Source of the DNA: Pseudomonadota bacterium
GTDB lineage: Bacteria; Pseudomonadota; Alphaproteobacteria; Reyranellales; Reyranellaceae
NCBI GenBank assembly: GCA_020160955.1
Contig: JAIUOX010000025.1
Coordinates: forward strand, 1-50,376
Length of the DNA stretch: 50,376 nt
Reading direction: 5' to 3'
Position 1 is the stretch's first letter, and each line of letters starts with the position of its first letter. The notes under the pieces are model-generated. The model had not been told where the DNA came from. It was given only the letters and a program-made list of their open reading frames with translations, and did no database searches. The translations under genes were made by a program, and so were the position numbers. This document shows, in pieces, positions 32,765 to 41,537 of the stretch.

Positions 32765-34678
32765 CTAGCGGCCGCCCCGGAAGTGGTCATGGATTTTCTG
32801 GGCCAGCGTTTCGGAGATGCCGGGCACCGCCTTGATGTCCTCCAGCGTCGCGCCGGCGACCGCGCGGGCGCTGCCGAAGTGGTGCAGCAGGGCCTTCTTG
32901 CGGCCCGCCCCGATGCCCGGCACCTCGTCGAGCGCCGAGCGCGTGATGTCGGCGGCGCGCCGCGTGCGGTGGGTGCCGATCGCGAAGCGGTGCGCCTCGT
33001 CCCGCAGCCTCTGCAGGAAGTACAGCACCGGGTCGCGCGGCTCGAGCGAGAAGGGCGGCTTGCCCGGCACGAAGAACCGCTCGCGGCCGGCGTCGCGGTC
33101 CGGCCCCTTGGCGATGCCGACGATGGCGATGTCCTCCAGCCCCAGCTCGGTCAGCACCTGGCGCGCCACCTCGAGCTGGCCCTGGCCGCCGTCGATCAGC
33201 ACGAGGTCGGGCCAGCTGTCGTCGCGGCGCTCGGGATCCTCGCGCAGCGCGCGGCCGAAGCGGCGCTCCAGCACCTCGCGCATCATCGCGAAGTCGTCGC
33301 CGGCGGCTTCCTCGCTGCGGATGTTGAACTTGCGGTACGAGTTCTTGATGAAGCCGTCCGGCCCGGCGACCACCATCGCGCCGATCGGCGCGGCGCCCTG
33401 GATGTGGCTGTTGTCGTAGATCTCGATCCGCTCGGGCGGTCCCTCCAGACCGAACACCCGCGCCGTGCCTTCCAGCAGCTGGCGCTGCGTGCCGCGCTCG
33501 GCCAGCCGGCGCGCCAGCGCCTCGCGCGCGTTGACCACCGCCTGGTCGAGCACGTCCTTCTGGTCGCCGCGCCTGGGGTTGCGGATCTCGACCTTGTGGC
33601 CCGCCGCCAGCGCCAGCGCTTCCTGCAAGAGCTCGGCGTCATCGACCTCGTGGCTGGCGAGGACCAGCTTCGGCGCCGGCCGGTTCTCGTAGAACTGGCC
33701 GATGAAGGCGGCCAGCACGGCCGGCGGCTCGAGGTCGCGGGCGTGGCTGGGGAAGTAGGCGCGGTTGCCGAGGTTCTGGCCGGCGCGCAGGAAGAACACC
33801 TGGACGCAGACATGGCCGCCCTCGGCGTGCACGGCGAAGATGTCGGCCTCGTCGATCGACGGCAGGCTGATCGACTGGTGCGACTGGATCTGGGTCAGCG
33901 CGCGGATGCGGTCGCGCAGCACCGCGGCCTGCTCGAAGTGCAGGTCGGCGGCGGCCTGTTCCATGCGGTGCGACAGCGCCTGCTGGATCTCGCGGTTGCG
34001 GCCGCCGAGGAAGCCGCGCACCTCGTCGACGATCGCCGTGTACTCGGGCTTGTCGATGCGGCCGACGCACGGCGCCGTGCAACGCCGGATCTGGTACTGC
34101 AGGCACGGCCGGGTGCGGGTCGAGAACACGCCGTCCGAGCACGAGCGCAGCGGGAAGGCGCGCTGCAGGGCGTAGAGCGTGCGGTTGACCGCGGTGGCCG
34201 AGGCGAACGGGCCGAAATACTCGTTGCCCGCCTCGCGGGTGCCGCGGTGCTTGGCCAGCTGCGGCCACTCGGTGTCGCGCCGGATGACGATGTAGGGGAA
34301 CGACTTGTCGTCGCGCAGCAGCACGTTGAAGCGCGGCTTGAAGCGCTTGATCAGGTTGTTCTCGAGGAGGAGCGCCTCGGCCTCGCTGTCGGTGACCGCG
34401 AACTCCATGGTCCGGGTCGCCGACACCATGCGGATCAGCCGGGTCGCCAGCCGCGTCGGCTGGGTGTAGTTGGCCACCCGGTTGCGCAGCGAGCGGGCCT
34501 TGCCGACGTACAGCACCTCGCCGTCGGCGGCGATCATCCGGTAGACGCCGGGCTTGCGCGGCAGGGTGCGGACGAACTCGCCGATGATGCGCACGCCGTC
34601 GGCCAGCGACCCCGCGGCCGGCGGGGTGTCGCTGTCGGCCTCGTCGGAGGCGAGCTCGGGGATGGTGTCGTCGATCAC
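32765..34678 (-). CDS. uvrC: excinuclease ABC subunit C
   Basis: 637 residues. GIY-YIG nuclease domain at the start (KPGVYRMIAADGEVLYVGKA, SLRNRVANY), Cys-rich region PCLQYQIRRCTAPCVGRID, UVR motif around residue 215-245, RNase H-like second nuclease (RIEIYDNSHIQGAAPIGAMV, PDLVLIDGGQGQLEVA), and C-terminal helix-hairpin-helix (DEVPGIGAGRKKALLHHFGS). It makes the dual incisions of nucleotide excision repair with UvrAB. First gene of the uvrC-pgsA-moaD-moaE run, an order I regard as common in alphaproteobacteria. Confidence 0.97.
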   Translation of the reverse strand: MIDDTIPELASDEADSDTPPAAGSLADGVRIIGEFVRTLPRKPGVYRMIAADGEVLYVGKARSLRNRVANYTQPTRLATRLIRMVSATRTMEFAVTDSEAEALLLENNLIKRFKPRFNVLLRDDKSFPYIVIRRDTEWPQLAKHRGTREAGNEYFGPFASATAVNRTLYALQRAFPLRSCSDGVFSTRTRPCLQYQIRRCTAPCVGRIDKPEYTAIVDEVRGFLGGRNREIQQALSHRMEQAAADLHFEQAAVLRDRIRALTQIQSHQSISLPSIDEADIFAVHAEGGHVCVQVFFLRAGQNLGNRAYFPSHARDLEPPAVLAAFIGQFYENRPAPKLVLASHEVDDAELLQEALALAAGHKVEIRNPRRGDQKDVLDQAVVNAREALARRLAERGTQRQLLEGTARVFGLEGPPERIEIYDNSHIQGAAPIGAMVVAGPDGFIKNSYRKFNIRSEEAAGDDFAMMREVLERRFGRALREDPERRDDSWPDLVLIDGGQGQLEVARQVLTELGLEDIAIVGIAKGPDRDAGRERFFVPGKPPFSLEPRDPVLYFLQRLRDEAHRFAIGTHRTRRAADITRSALDEVPGIGAGRKKALLHHFGSARAVAGATLEDIKAVPGISETLAQKIHDHFRGGR

Positions 34679-34875
34679 GGGTTCTCCCTAGCGCACCCGG
34701 GGCCGGGACGGCGCGGAGAAGGTATGTGGGGAACCCTGTGAAAAAGCGCCCGCCGGGGGTGCCGTTGCCGCACCGTCACCGTGTTGACTCAATTCCGTAG
34801 CGGTGGCAGCAGCCCGGCTGAACCCACCCAGGCCCTTGATCTGGAACGACTATTTAAGCTGGGGACGGAAGAGAT

Positions 34876-34930
34876 AAAAATCTGGAAGCGGCAGACGTTC
34901 TTGGTTTGGTCCAATCGTCTGCCGCGTTCC
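34876..34930 (-). terminator. intrinsic terminator of phoH
   Basis: On the minus strand a 14-bp stem with one bulge (GGAACGCGGCAGACG/CGTCTGCCGCTTCC), with an extra TTGG/CCAA pairing in the loop, is followed within a few bases by TTTTTA. It starts about 24 nt beyond the phoH stop. The rest of the 275-bp gap to uvrC (34679-34875) shows no gene. Confidence 0.8.
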
Positions 34931-34953
34931 TATTTGTGGATAACTTTCGGTAT

Positions 34954-35679
34954 TCAGAGTACCGACAGCATCCGGCCGACCAGCGGGTGGCGGACCACGT
35001 CCTGGTGACCCAGCCTGACCACCGAGACGTCGTCCAGCCCGTCCAGCTTCTGGCCGATCGCGGCCAGGCCGGACAGTTCCGGCAGCAGGTCGGTCTGGTC
35101 GGGATCGCCGGTGATCACCATGGTCGAGTGCCAGCCCAGCCGGGTCAGCAGCATCTTGAGCTGCCCGTAGGTGCAGTTCTGGGCCTCGTCGATCAGGACG
35201 AAGCTGTTGTTCAGGGTGCGGCCGCGCATGAAGGCGACCGGGGCGATCTCGATCGTGCCGTCGTCGAGGTGCTGGCGCAGGCGCTTGGGTCCCAGCCGGT
35301 CGTTCAGCGCGTCGTACAGCGGGCGCAGGTAGGGATCGAGCTTCTCGCGCATGTCGCCGGGCAGGAAGCCGAGGTTCTCGCCGGCCTCGACGGCCGGCCG
35401 CGACAGCAGGATGCGCGAGACGGAGCCGCCTTCGAGGGCCTCCACGGCGGCCGAGATGGCGAGGTAGGTCTTGCCGGTGCCGGCCGGGCCCAGCGCCACG
35501 GTCAGCGGTTTCGAGTCTATCGCCTCCATCAATATGCGTTGGTTGTCGCTCCTCGGTCGGATCTTGCGGATATAGCTCTGGTCGCGGTCGTTGGCCGGAG
35601 TGTTGTCGAAGACGACGTTGTGAATACGGGCACTATCGATGGCGTGCAGCTTGGCTCGGCGTGCGGCGCGTTTGGCCAT
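34954..35679 (-). CDS. PhoH family ATPase
   Basis: 241 residues from the ATG at 35679 (CGGAG upstream). Basic N-terminus MAKRAARRAKLHAID, then the PhoH ATPase core with Walker A ALGPAGTGKTYLAI, SRPAVEAGENLGFLPGD, Walker B-like FVLIDEAQNCTYGQ and ITGDPDQTDL. PhoH proteins are SF1-like helicase-core ATPases of poorly known, often stress- or RNA-linked function. Upstream lies a structured RNA with a terminator 52 nt before this ATG, so expression may be set by read-through. Confidence 0.92.
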   Translation of the reverse strand: MAKRAARRAKLHAIDSARIHNVVFDNTPANDRDQSYIRKIRPRSDNQRILMEAIDSKPLTVALGPAGTGKTYLAISAAVEALEGGSVSRILLSRPAVEAGENLGFLPGDMREKLDPYLRPLYDALNDRLGPKRLRQHLDDGTIEIAPVAFMRGRTLNNSFVLIDEAQNCTYGQLKMLLTRLGWHSTMVITGDPDQTDLLPELSGLAAIGQKLDGLDDVSVVRLGHQDVVRHPLVGRMLSVL

Positions 35680-35730
35680 ATTCGGACTCCGGGAACGAGG
35701 TCGGGAGAGCGGGAACCGATGGCCCCAAAA

Positions 35731-35754
35731 CAAAAAGCCCCCGCAGGCGGGGGC
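35731..35754 (-). terminator. intrinsic terminator between the structured RNA and phoH
   Basis: GCCCCCGC-CT-GCGGGGGC on the minus strand (35737-35754) followed by TTTTTG. This is a strong terminator. It would end a short RNA starting near 35880, or act as an attenuator for phoH. Confidence 0.85.
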
Positions 35755-35764
35755 GAGGGCGATC

Positions 35765-35878
35765 GGTCGTCAGGCAGATGGTGAGGCTGACAGGGCACGC
35801 GGCGGGGGTTCCACCGGTGATCCAGGCTCCGTCAGGGCGTAGCTCCCTGGGACGGATAAGCACCTCCTCTGTCTGACC
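35765..35878 (-). ncRNA. candidate structured RNA / phoH leader element
   Basis: Minus-strand structure of about 115 nt before the terminator. A closing helix of 13 bp with interruptions pairs GGTCAGACAGAGGAGGTG (35878-35861) with CACCATCTGCCTGACGACC (35783-35765). Inside are a hairpin CCGTC-CC-AGGG-loop-CCCT-GACGG (35855-35829) and a hairpin CGGTGG-AACCC-CCGCCG. No plausible protein is encoded. Together with the terminator it would give an RNA of about 150 nt, in the size range of alphaproteobacterial 6S RNA, but I cannot match it to a named family. A riboswitch-like leader of phoH is the other reading. Confidence 0.55.
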
Positions 35879-35943
35879 TTGAAAGCGTACCCCCATCCCC
35901 GGCAGCCGGCCACAACATAATGGGCCGACGCCAAAAATTCACA

Positions 35944-37284
35944 CTAGGGGCAGTTGGACGGGTTGGTTCGTTCCCAGGCCAGCCGGCCGGCCACCCAGGT
36001 CTCGCGCACTGCCCGGTCGTCGCCCAGCGTCATCTGGACGAACAGCTGCTCGGCGAAGTCGCGGGCCTGCTCCATGCGGTAGGCGATCAGCGGCGTCGAG
36101 CGCAGGTCGAGCACCACCAGGTCGGCCTCGTGGCCGGGCGCGAGGCTGCCGATCCGGTCCTCGAGGTCCATCGCGCGCGCCGACCCGCGGGTCGCGAGGT
36201 AGAAGGCGTGACCGGCCGACAGCGCGAAGCGGTTGAGCTGGGCCGCCTTGTAGGCCTCGCCCAGCGTCGCGAGGATCGAGAACGAGGTGCCGGCGCCGAT
36301 GTCGGTGCCCAGCCCGACCCGCACCGGCCGGTCGGCGCGCACCGCGCGGGCGATGTCGAAGGCGCCGCTGCCGAGGAAGAAGTTCGAGGTCGGGCAATGC
36401 GCGATCGCCGCGTCGGCGGCGTGCAGCCGCTGCAGTTCGCTGTCGTCCAGCCAGATGCCGTGGCCGAACACCGCGCGCCGGCCGCACAGGCCGTGGGCAT
36501 CGTAGACGTCGAGGTAGTCGCGCCGGTCGGGGAACAGCTCCTTCATCCACGCCACTTCCTGCGGCGTCTCGGCGAGGTGGGTCTGCATCAGGCAGCCGGG
36601 ATGGGCGCGCCACAGCGCGCCGGCGGCGGCCAGCTGTTCCGGCGAACTGGTGCCGCCGAAGCGCGGCGTGATGGCGTAGAGCAGGCGGCCACGGCCGTGC
36701 CACTTCGCGATCAGCGCCGCCGACTGGTCGTAGCCCGATTGCGCGGTGTCGCGCAGCGCCTCGGGCGCGTTGCGGTCCATCAGCACCTTGCCGGCGGCGA
36801 TCCGCAGGCCGAGCGCCTCGGCCTCCTCGAACAGCGCGTCGACCGACTGCGGATGCACGGTGCAGTAGACGCAACTGGTCGTGATGCCGTTGCGCAGGCA
36901 CTCCTGCAGGAACAGGCGGGCGACGCGGCGCGCGTGCTCCTTGTCGGCGAACTTCAGCTCGTTGGGAAAGGTGTAGCGTTCCAGCCAGTCGAGCAGCTGC
37001 GCGCCGTAGGCGGCGATCATCGGCGTCTGCGGGAAGTGGACGTGGGTATCGACGAAGCCCGGCACGATCAGCGAATGGTCCGCGACGCGGCGCACCGCGA
37101 CGTCCGTCGGCAGGGTCTTCAGGACCTCGGCGGCCGGTCCGAAATGCGTGATGTGCCCGTCGGCCATCGCCACGATGGCGTCGGGCTCGTGCACCATGGT
37201 GCGCTCGAGCCCGTCCTGGAACGGGTCGCCGGTGAAGGTGAGGGCGGGCCCGCGGAGAGCCGCGGGAGGGGCAGGGGCTGGCAT
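35944..37284 (-). CDS. guaD: guanine deaminase
   Basis: 446 residues from the ATG at 37284 (a TTG at 37305 is possible). Amidohydrolase fold with the metal-binding PGFVDTHVHFPQTPMIAAYG motif, TCSCVYCTVHPQ-like strand (TSCVYCTVHPQSVDALF), HLAETPQEV, GHGIWLDDSEL, HCPTSNFFLGSG and the catalytic Asp in GLGTDIGAGTSFS. It converts guanine to xanthine and ammonia. Xanthine could feed a molybdenum hydroxylase, but the one at the right end of the window is 11 kb away and its substrate is unknown. Confidence 0.92.
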   Translation of the reverse strand: MPAPAPPAALRGPALTFTGDPFQDGLERTMVHEPDAIVAMADGHITHFGPAAEVLKTLPTDVAVRRVADHSLIVPGFVDTHVHFPQTPMIAAYGAQLLDWLERYTFPNELKFADKEHARRVARLFLQECLRNGITTSCVYCTVHPQSVDALFEEAEALGLRIAAGKVLMDRNAPEALRDTAQSGYDQSAALIAKWHGRGRLLYAITPRFGGTSSPEQLAAAGALWRAHPGCLMQTHLAETPQEVAWMKELFPDRRDYLDVYDAHGLCGRRAVFGHGIWLDDSELQRLHAADAAIAHCPTSNFFLGSGAFDIARAVRADRPVRVGLGTDIGAGTSFSILATLGEAYKAAQLNRFALSAGHAFYLATRGSARAMDLEDRIGSLAPGHEADLVVLDLRSTPLIAYRMEQARDFAEQLFVQMTLGDDRAVRETWVAGRLAWERTNPSNCP

Positions 37285-37324
37285 GCCCGCGAACGTTGCC
37301 AACAAACCGCCCGCCGCGAAAGCG

Positions 37325-38740
37325 TCAGCGCGCGTATTCCTCGGCGGCGATCGCGAAGTTCAGGTTCTGGGCGTCCTTCAGCATGAAGGTGGTGATGCCC
37401 AGCAGGTTGCCGCGCGAATCGAACAGGCCGCCGCCGGACGAGCCGTGCGAGATCGGGGCGGAGGTCTGGATGACGCGGCCCTCGTCGCTCATCGTGCGCT
37501 TGGACGACACGATGCCGTCGGCCAGCGACAGCTCGTAGCCCTTGGGCGCGCCCACCGTGTAGGCCGGCTCGCCGACCTTGACGTCGGCCCACGGCCGCAC
37601 GCGCACCCAGCGCGGCAGCGCCCCCGCCTTGCCGCCGACGCGCAGCACGCAGCGGTCGGCCCGCTCGTTGGCCGCGACCACCGTCGCCTCGCGCTTGTCG
37701 CCCTCGCGCTCGATCGTCGCCGTCGGCTCCTTGCCCACGACGTGGCAGTTGGTCAGCAGGTCGGTGGCGCTGATCGCCACCGCCGATCCCTGGGCGCGCG
37801 GCACCCGCACCACCCAGACAGCCGGGGCGACCCGTTCGAACACTTCCTCCGGCCGCAGCGGGTTCTGCTCGCGCAGCACCAGCGTGATCGCCGCGGTCTT
37901 GCCGGTGCGATCGACGGTCGTCGCCGTCGCCGGCGGCGGCGCGGCCGCGGGGGCGAGCGGCAGCGGCTCGATCCGCGGTGTCGGCTTCGCGCCGGGAACC
38001 AGCACCGGCCGCAGCGTCACGCTGTTGGCGGCCGCGGCCAGCACCGCGCCCTGCGTGGCGGCGCGCGCGTTGGCGAGGCTCGCGACCACGGTCAGCAGCC
38101 CCTGGTCGCGGCACAGCGAGCGTGTGAAGAAATGGCTGTCGCCGCGTTCGCCGGCGACCACGAAGCCGTCGTCGCGCCGTTGCTGCAGGCGCACCTTGCG
38201 GTCGGGCGCGGTGATCCCGGCGTAGCGCTTCTGCTCGTCGTCGACCTGGGCGCAGGCCTGCGCCATCGGCCGGGCGCTGATCGACAGCGCGAACGGCCCG
38301 CGCGACCGGGTCCACCAGCGGCCGTCTTCCTGGGCCGGCGGCTGCAGCTCGGTCAGCGCGGTCGGCACGCCGACGCTGTAGCCCAGCGAATCGTCGACGA
38401 GGCGCGCCCACTTCACGGCGTCGCGCTGCTTCAGGCCCTCGGTCACGAGCTCGAGCGATTGCTGCGGCGACAGCGCGCCGGCCGGCAGCTTGCGCGCCGC
38501 CTGCCACGCCGCCAGCGCCTCGCGCGTGGCGGCGCTCATCGCGCCGTCGATCGGCCCGGTGTAGTGGCCCGTCCAGGTCAGCGCCTGCTGCAGGTCGGCG
38601 GTCGTGATCGCGTCGACCGGCGGCGGTGTCTCCCAGCGATAGGGAAAGACGCGGCCGGGCGTCTCGGCCGCGACCTCCGCGCCGAGCAGGCAGAAGACGG
38701 CGCCGACGCCGCGCGCCAGCCGGACCAGGATCGTGTGCAT
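37325..38740 (-). CDS. exported trypsin-like serine protease with peptidoglycan-binding domain
   Basis: 471 residues from the ATG at 38740 (a GTG 15 nt upstream is possible). Signal peptide residues 1-25 (cleavage near EVAAE), a peptidoglycan_binding_1-like segment at about 48-95 (ADLQQALTWTGHYTGPIDGA), an uncharacterised middle, a Pro/Ala linker at 255-275, and a trypsin-like domain at 295-471. The catalytic triad is visible: H333 in LLTNCHVV, D362 in ADRCVLRV and S435 in HGSSGGGLFD. Probably a periplasmic or envelope protease of the DegP/S1C superfamily without PDZ. It is downstream of the membrane protein and nitrilase genes on the same strand. Confidence 0.85.
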   Translation of the reverse strand: MHTILVRLARGVGAVFCLLGAEVAAETPGRVFPYRWETPPPVDAITTADLQQALTWTGHYTGPIDGAMSAATREALAAWQAARKLPAGALSPQQSLELVTEGLKQRDAVKWARLVDDSLGYSVGVPTALTELQPPAQEDGRWWTRSRGPFALSISARPMAQACAQVDDEQKRYAGITAPDRKVRLQQRRDDGFVVAGERGDSHFFTRSLCRDQGLLTVVASLANARAATQGAVLAAAANSVTLRPVLVPGAKPTPRIEPLPLAPAAAPPPATATTVDRTGKTAAITLVLREQNPLRPEEVFERVAPAVWVVRVPRAQGSAVAISATDLLTNCHVVGKEPTATIEREGDKREATVVAANERADRCVLRVGGKAGALPRWVRVRPWADVKVGEPAYTVGAPKGYELSLADGIVSSKRTMSDEGRVIQTSAPISHGSSGGGLFDSRGNLLGITTFMLKDAQNLNFAIAAEEYAR

Positions 38741-38786
38741 GAGCCCCCGCGCCACGTTCGCATCGAATGGCGCGGCGGGAAAGCGC

Positions 38787-39272
38787 CTAGCGTCGTCCCG
38801 TTGGCCGCGCCGGGCAGAGCGACAGCGCGAGCACCACCAGCATCACCGGCAGCACGACGTCGTTCAGCGCGACGCCGGGCGCGGTGTGTTCCGTGGTGAC
38901 CGGCTTCAGCAGGCCCGACAGCCGGCGCAGCAGCGGCTCGAGGCAGAACACCAGCGCGACCAGCGGCGTCGTGCCCGGCCAGCGCAGCAGCAGCACCCAC
39001 AGCAGTCCCGCCAGCAGCAGCTGGATGGCGCCCCACTGGCCGAACAGCGCGACGATGTTGGCGCCGCCGGCGACCGAGAGATCGATCGAGGCGATCGAGT
39101 GGGCGCCGCCGTCCGGCGCCAGCAGGTGGACGAGGCTGCGGGCGGTGATCGCCACGAGGTAGGCGATCGCCGCCCAGCGCGCGATCCGCGGGCCGTCGTA
39201 GGTCCGAGGCTCGGGCGGCAGCAGCGCCGCCAGGCGTGGCGCCAGCCGTCGCGGCAGCCAGCCGTTGGCCAC
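38787..39272 (-). CDS. membrane protein of unknown function
   Basis: 161 residues from a GTG at 39272, just past the nitrilase stop; the frame is open to a GTG at 39320, which would overlap the nitrilase gene by 46 bp. Four hydrophobic segments are visible, around IARWAAIAYLVAITARSLVH, GANIVALFGQWGAIQLLLAG, LLWVLLLRWPGTTPLVALVF and LNDVVLPVMLVVLALSL. I recognise no family. Its position between an exported nitrilase and an exported protease suggests a joint envelope function. Confidence 0.7.
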   Translation of the reverse strand: MANGWLPRRLAPRLAALLPPEPRTYDGPRIARWAAIAYLVAITARSLVHLLAPDGGAHSIASIDLSVAGGANIVALFGQWGAIQLLLAGLLWVLLLRWPGTTPLVALVFCLEPLLRRLSGLLKPVTTEHTAPGVALNDVVLPVMLVVLALSLCPARPTGRR

Positions 39273-39274
39273 GC

Positions 39275-41164
39275 TCAGCGCGCGGCGCAGGGCGGCGCGC
39301 CGGTTCCCGCGGCCTGCCACTGCTTGAGGCAGGCATTGTCCGACGCCAGCACCAGCGGCACGTAGAACAGCGGGATCTGGCCGCCGATCAGCTGCTGCTG
39401 GTTGATCCAGGTGCCGGGCGCCGGCACGCGGGTGCGGTAGCGCAGCGCCGGCTCACTGGCCGAGGCGGTCAGGGTCGGCGTCTCGACCACCGGCTCGGGG
39501 CCGTAGATCGCGGCGGCGGTGGCGTTGCCGGAACGGCGGCCGCCGCTCACCAGCCAGAGCTGGTTCTGCTTGGCCGTCGCGTAGGGATAGAAGTCGGCCC
39601 GGCCGGTCGGCGGGTCGCTGACCGCGTACAGCTTGGCGTCGATCTGCACCTTCAGCGCATCGGGCAGGCCGGCCGGCGCGGCCACGATGTCGGCGCGCAG
39701 CGCGCCGTACAGGCCGCCCAGTTCCGGCACCGCCAGTTCGGAGGCGAGGGCCAGCCCGATCCGGCCGAGCGGCGTGTCGACCACGACCGGCGCGTCGCCC
39801 GCCACCGCCCACGCCGTCGCGTCGCCGGCGAGATGGGTGGCGCGGTAGCGCGCGATCACCTTGCCCTCCGGGCCGGCCAGCGCGACCGTGTGGAACACCC
39901 GGCCGCCGTCGCGCTCGGGATAGGAGCCGACCACCCAGCCGGCGCCGGCCTTGGCCGAAGCGGCCAGCGCCTGCTCGAACGCGCCGTCGCGCGGCTCGGC
40001 GCGCTTGGCGAGTTCGGCCGCCGGCAGGCCCGACGGCAGGGCGGAGAGTTCGGGCAGCACCAGCAGTTCGCCGGCCGCCGGCCGCGCGCTCGCCAGCAGC
40101 GACGGTCCCTCGGGCCACTGCGCGGCGGCCAGCGACACCGCGCGCTCGCCCGTCGTCGCGGTGCCGTCGGTCGGGCTGCGGTGCAGGGCGAGCAGCGGCC
40201 GGTAGAGGTCGGGCCGCCGCCGCGCCAGCCGCGCGGTGCGCTCGGCGTCGGCCTCGGCCGGCACGATGGTCGCCGACACCAGGCTGTTGAAGCCCGGCGG
40301 CAGCGTCTCGGGCGGCACCACAGGCGCCTGCGCCAGCTTCTCGCCCTTCGGCGACCAGATGCTCGAGCCGCCGTTGTAGTAGAGCTTGCCGCCGGTCACC
40401 GGGTTGGTCTCGACACCGCTGCGCGTCGCGCCGACCACCCACACGCCGTTCTGCGCGCTCATGTACTGCACGCTGGCGACCGTCGAGTGGTTGCCCGTGG
40501 CCTGCGCCGGCGGCGTGCCGGGCATGACGCGGTCCGACACCGAGTGCCAGCCGATGATCTGGGCGCCGCGCAGCGCCGCGAGCCGCGCGTACTGCCAGTA
40601 GGTGTCGTCGTAGCAGATCACCAGGCCGATCCGGCCGAGCGGCGTGTCGAACACCTCGACGCCGGTGGTGCCCGGCGCGAACACCTTCTGGTCCTGCGGG
40701 TTGAGGCCGTTCTTGCGGTACTTGCCGATGATGCCGGTCGGTCCCATCAGCACGGCGGTGTTGTAGGCGAGGCCGGTGACGGCATCGCGCTCGGCGATGC
40801 CGACGCTCATGTGCAGGCCGGTGCGCTGCAGGATCGGCAGCACGGCGGCAGTCGCCTTGCCCGGGATGGTGTCGAGGAACGGCGCGAGCTGGGCGCTGTC
40901 GCTGAACAGGTAGCCGCTGACCGCGGTCTCGGGGAACACGGCGTACTCGATGCCCTGCTGCGCCACCTTTTCGACCGCTTGCGCCAGCCGCGCGACGTTG
41001 CCGTCGAGGTCACCCCACGCCGGGATGAAGTCGACCGCCGCCACCTTCACCGGCTTCTGGCCGCGCGGCGCGGTCTGCGCCGTGGCCGGTCCGGCGAACG
41101 CCAGGGCCAGGCAGGCCATCACGCATCCTGCCGCCAGGGCGGCACCCCAGGATTTCCGTGCCAT
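39275..41164 (-). CDS. exported tandem nitrilase-superfamily protein, second domain degenerate
   Basis: 629 residues; the ATG at 41164 follows GGAGGAG and starts a signal peptide (MARKSWGAALAAGCVMACLA, cleavage near PATAQ). Residues 38-305 are a full carbon-nitrogen hydrolase domain with E79 (FPETAVSGY), K151 (GKYRKNG) and C184 (LVICYDDTYW). Residues 342-600 are a second copy: PELSALPSG keeps the Glu (E372), but the Lys site reads RYRATHL (Ala) and the Cys site reads IGLALASELA (Ala474). The first half should cleave an amide or nitrile in the periplasm; the second is probably structural or ligand-binding. Normal nitrilase-family proteins have one domain of about 280 residues. Confidence 0.85.
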   Translation of the reverse strand: MARKSWGAALAAGCVMACLALAFAGPATAQTAPRGQKPVKVAAVDFIPAWGDLDGNVARLAQAVEKVAQQGIEYAVFPETAVSGYLFSDSAQLAPFLDTIPGKATAAVLPILQRTGLHMSVGIAERDAVTGLAYNTAVLMGPTGIIGKYRKNGLNPQDQKVFAPGTTGVEVFDTPLGRIGLVICYDDTYWQYARLAALRGAQIIGWHSVSDRVMPGTPPAQATGNHSTVASVQYMSAQNGVWVVGATRSGVETNPVTGGKLYYNGGSSIWSPKGEKLAQAPVVPPETLPPGFNSLVSATIVPAEADAERTARLARRRPDLYRPLLALHRSPTDGTATTGERAVSLAAAQWPEGPSLLASARPAAGELLVLPELSALPSGLPAAELAKRAEPRDGAFEQALAASAKAGAGWVVGSYPERDGGRVFHTVALAGPEGKVIARYRATHLAGDATAWAVAGDAPVVVDTPLGRIGLALASELAVPELGGLYGALRADIVAAPAGLPDALKVQIDAKLYAVSDPPTGRADFYPYATAKQNQLWLVSGGRRSGNATAAAIYGPEPVVETPTLTASASEPALRYRTRVPAPGTWINQQQLIGGQIPLFYVPLVLASDNACLKQWQAAGTGAPPCAAR

Positions 41165-41362
41165 CTGCTTCTCCTCCGCCATCGAGCGGCGCTTGCACCG
41201 ACCGGGGACCGTTCTCTCGGTGACCCGGCTGTCCAGAATCGTTCAGACAGCACAGCCGAAGCCGCCCTCGAGCGCAACACGACAAGAGGAAACAGGATGG
41301 GCACCGTTGCCGGCGCGCGATCGGATCGTGACGTCCGACGAACCCTGAACGCTGAAAGACGC

Positions 41363-41401
41363 AAAAAGAAAAAGGGGTCGGCTCGCGAGAGCCAACCCCT
41401 T
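41363..41401 (-). terminator. intrinsic terminator of tRNA-Ala
   Basis: On the minus strand AGGGGTTGGCTC-TCGC-GAGCCGACCCCT forms a nearly perfect 12-bp stem, followed by TTTTTCTTTTT. It starts a few bases after the tRNA 3' end. Confidence 0.88.
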
Positions 41402-41408
41402 GTCCTAA

Positions 41409-41484
<76 letters not shown>

Positions 41485-41537
41485 GAAACTCTGGGCGGCG
41501 GAGGTATAATGGGTGCTCCGCCGGGTGGCAACAGTTC

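Noticed and set aside
35765..35878. Naming the structured RNA as 6S, SRP RNA or a known riboswitch
   Set aside because: The length and closing helix fit 6S in outline, but I could not find diagnostic sequence motifs of 6S, SRP RNA, tmRNA, RNase P, TPP, FMN, cobalamin or ZTP elements.
35633..35896. Open frame on the minus strand across the phoH leader (87 codons)
   Set aside because: It crosses the terminator and the structured element, has no ribosome site or domain, and overlaps the phoH start in another frame.
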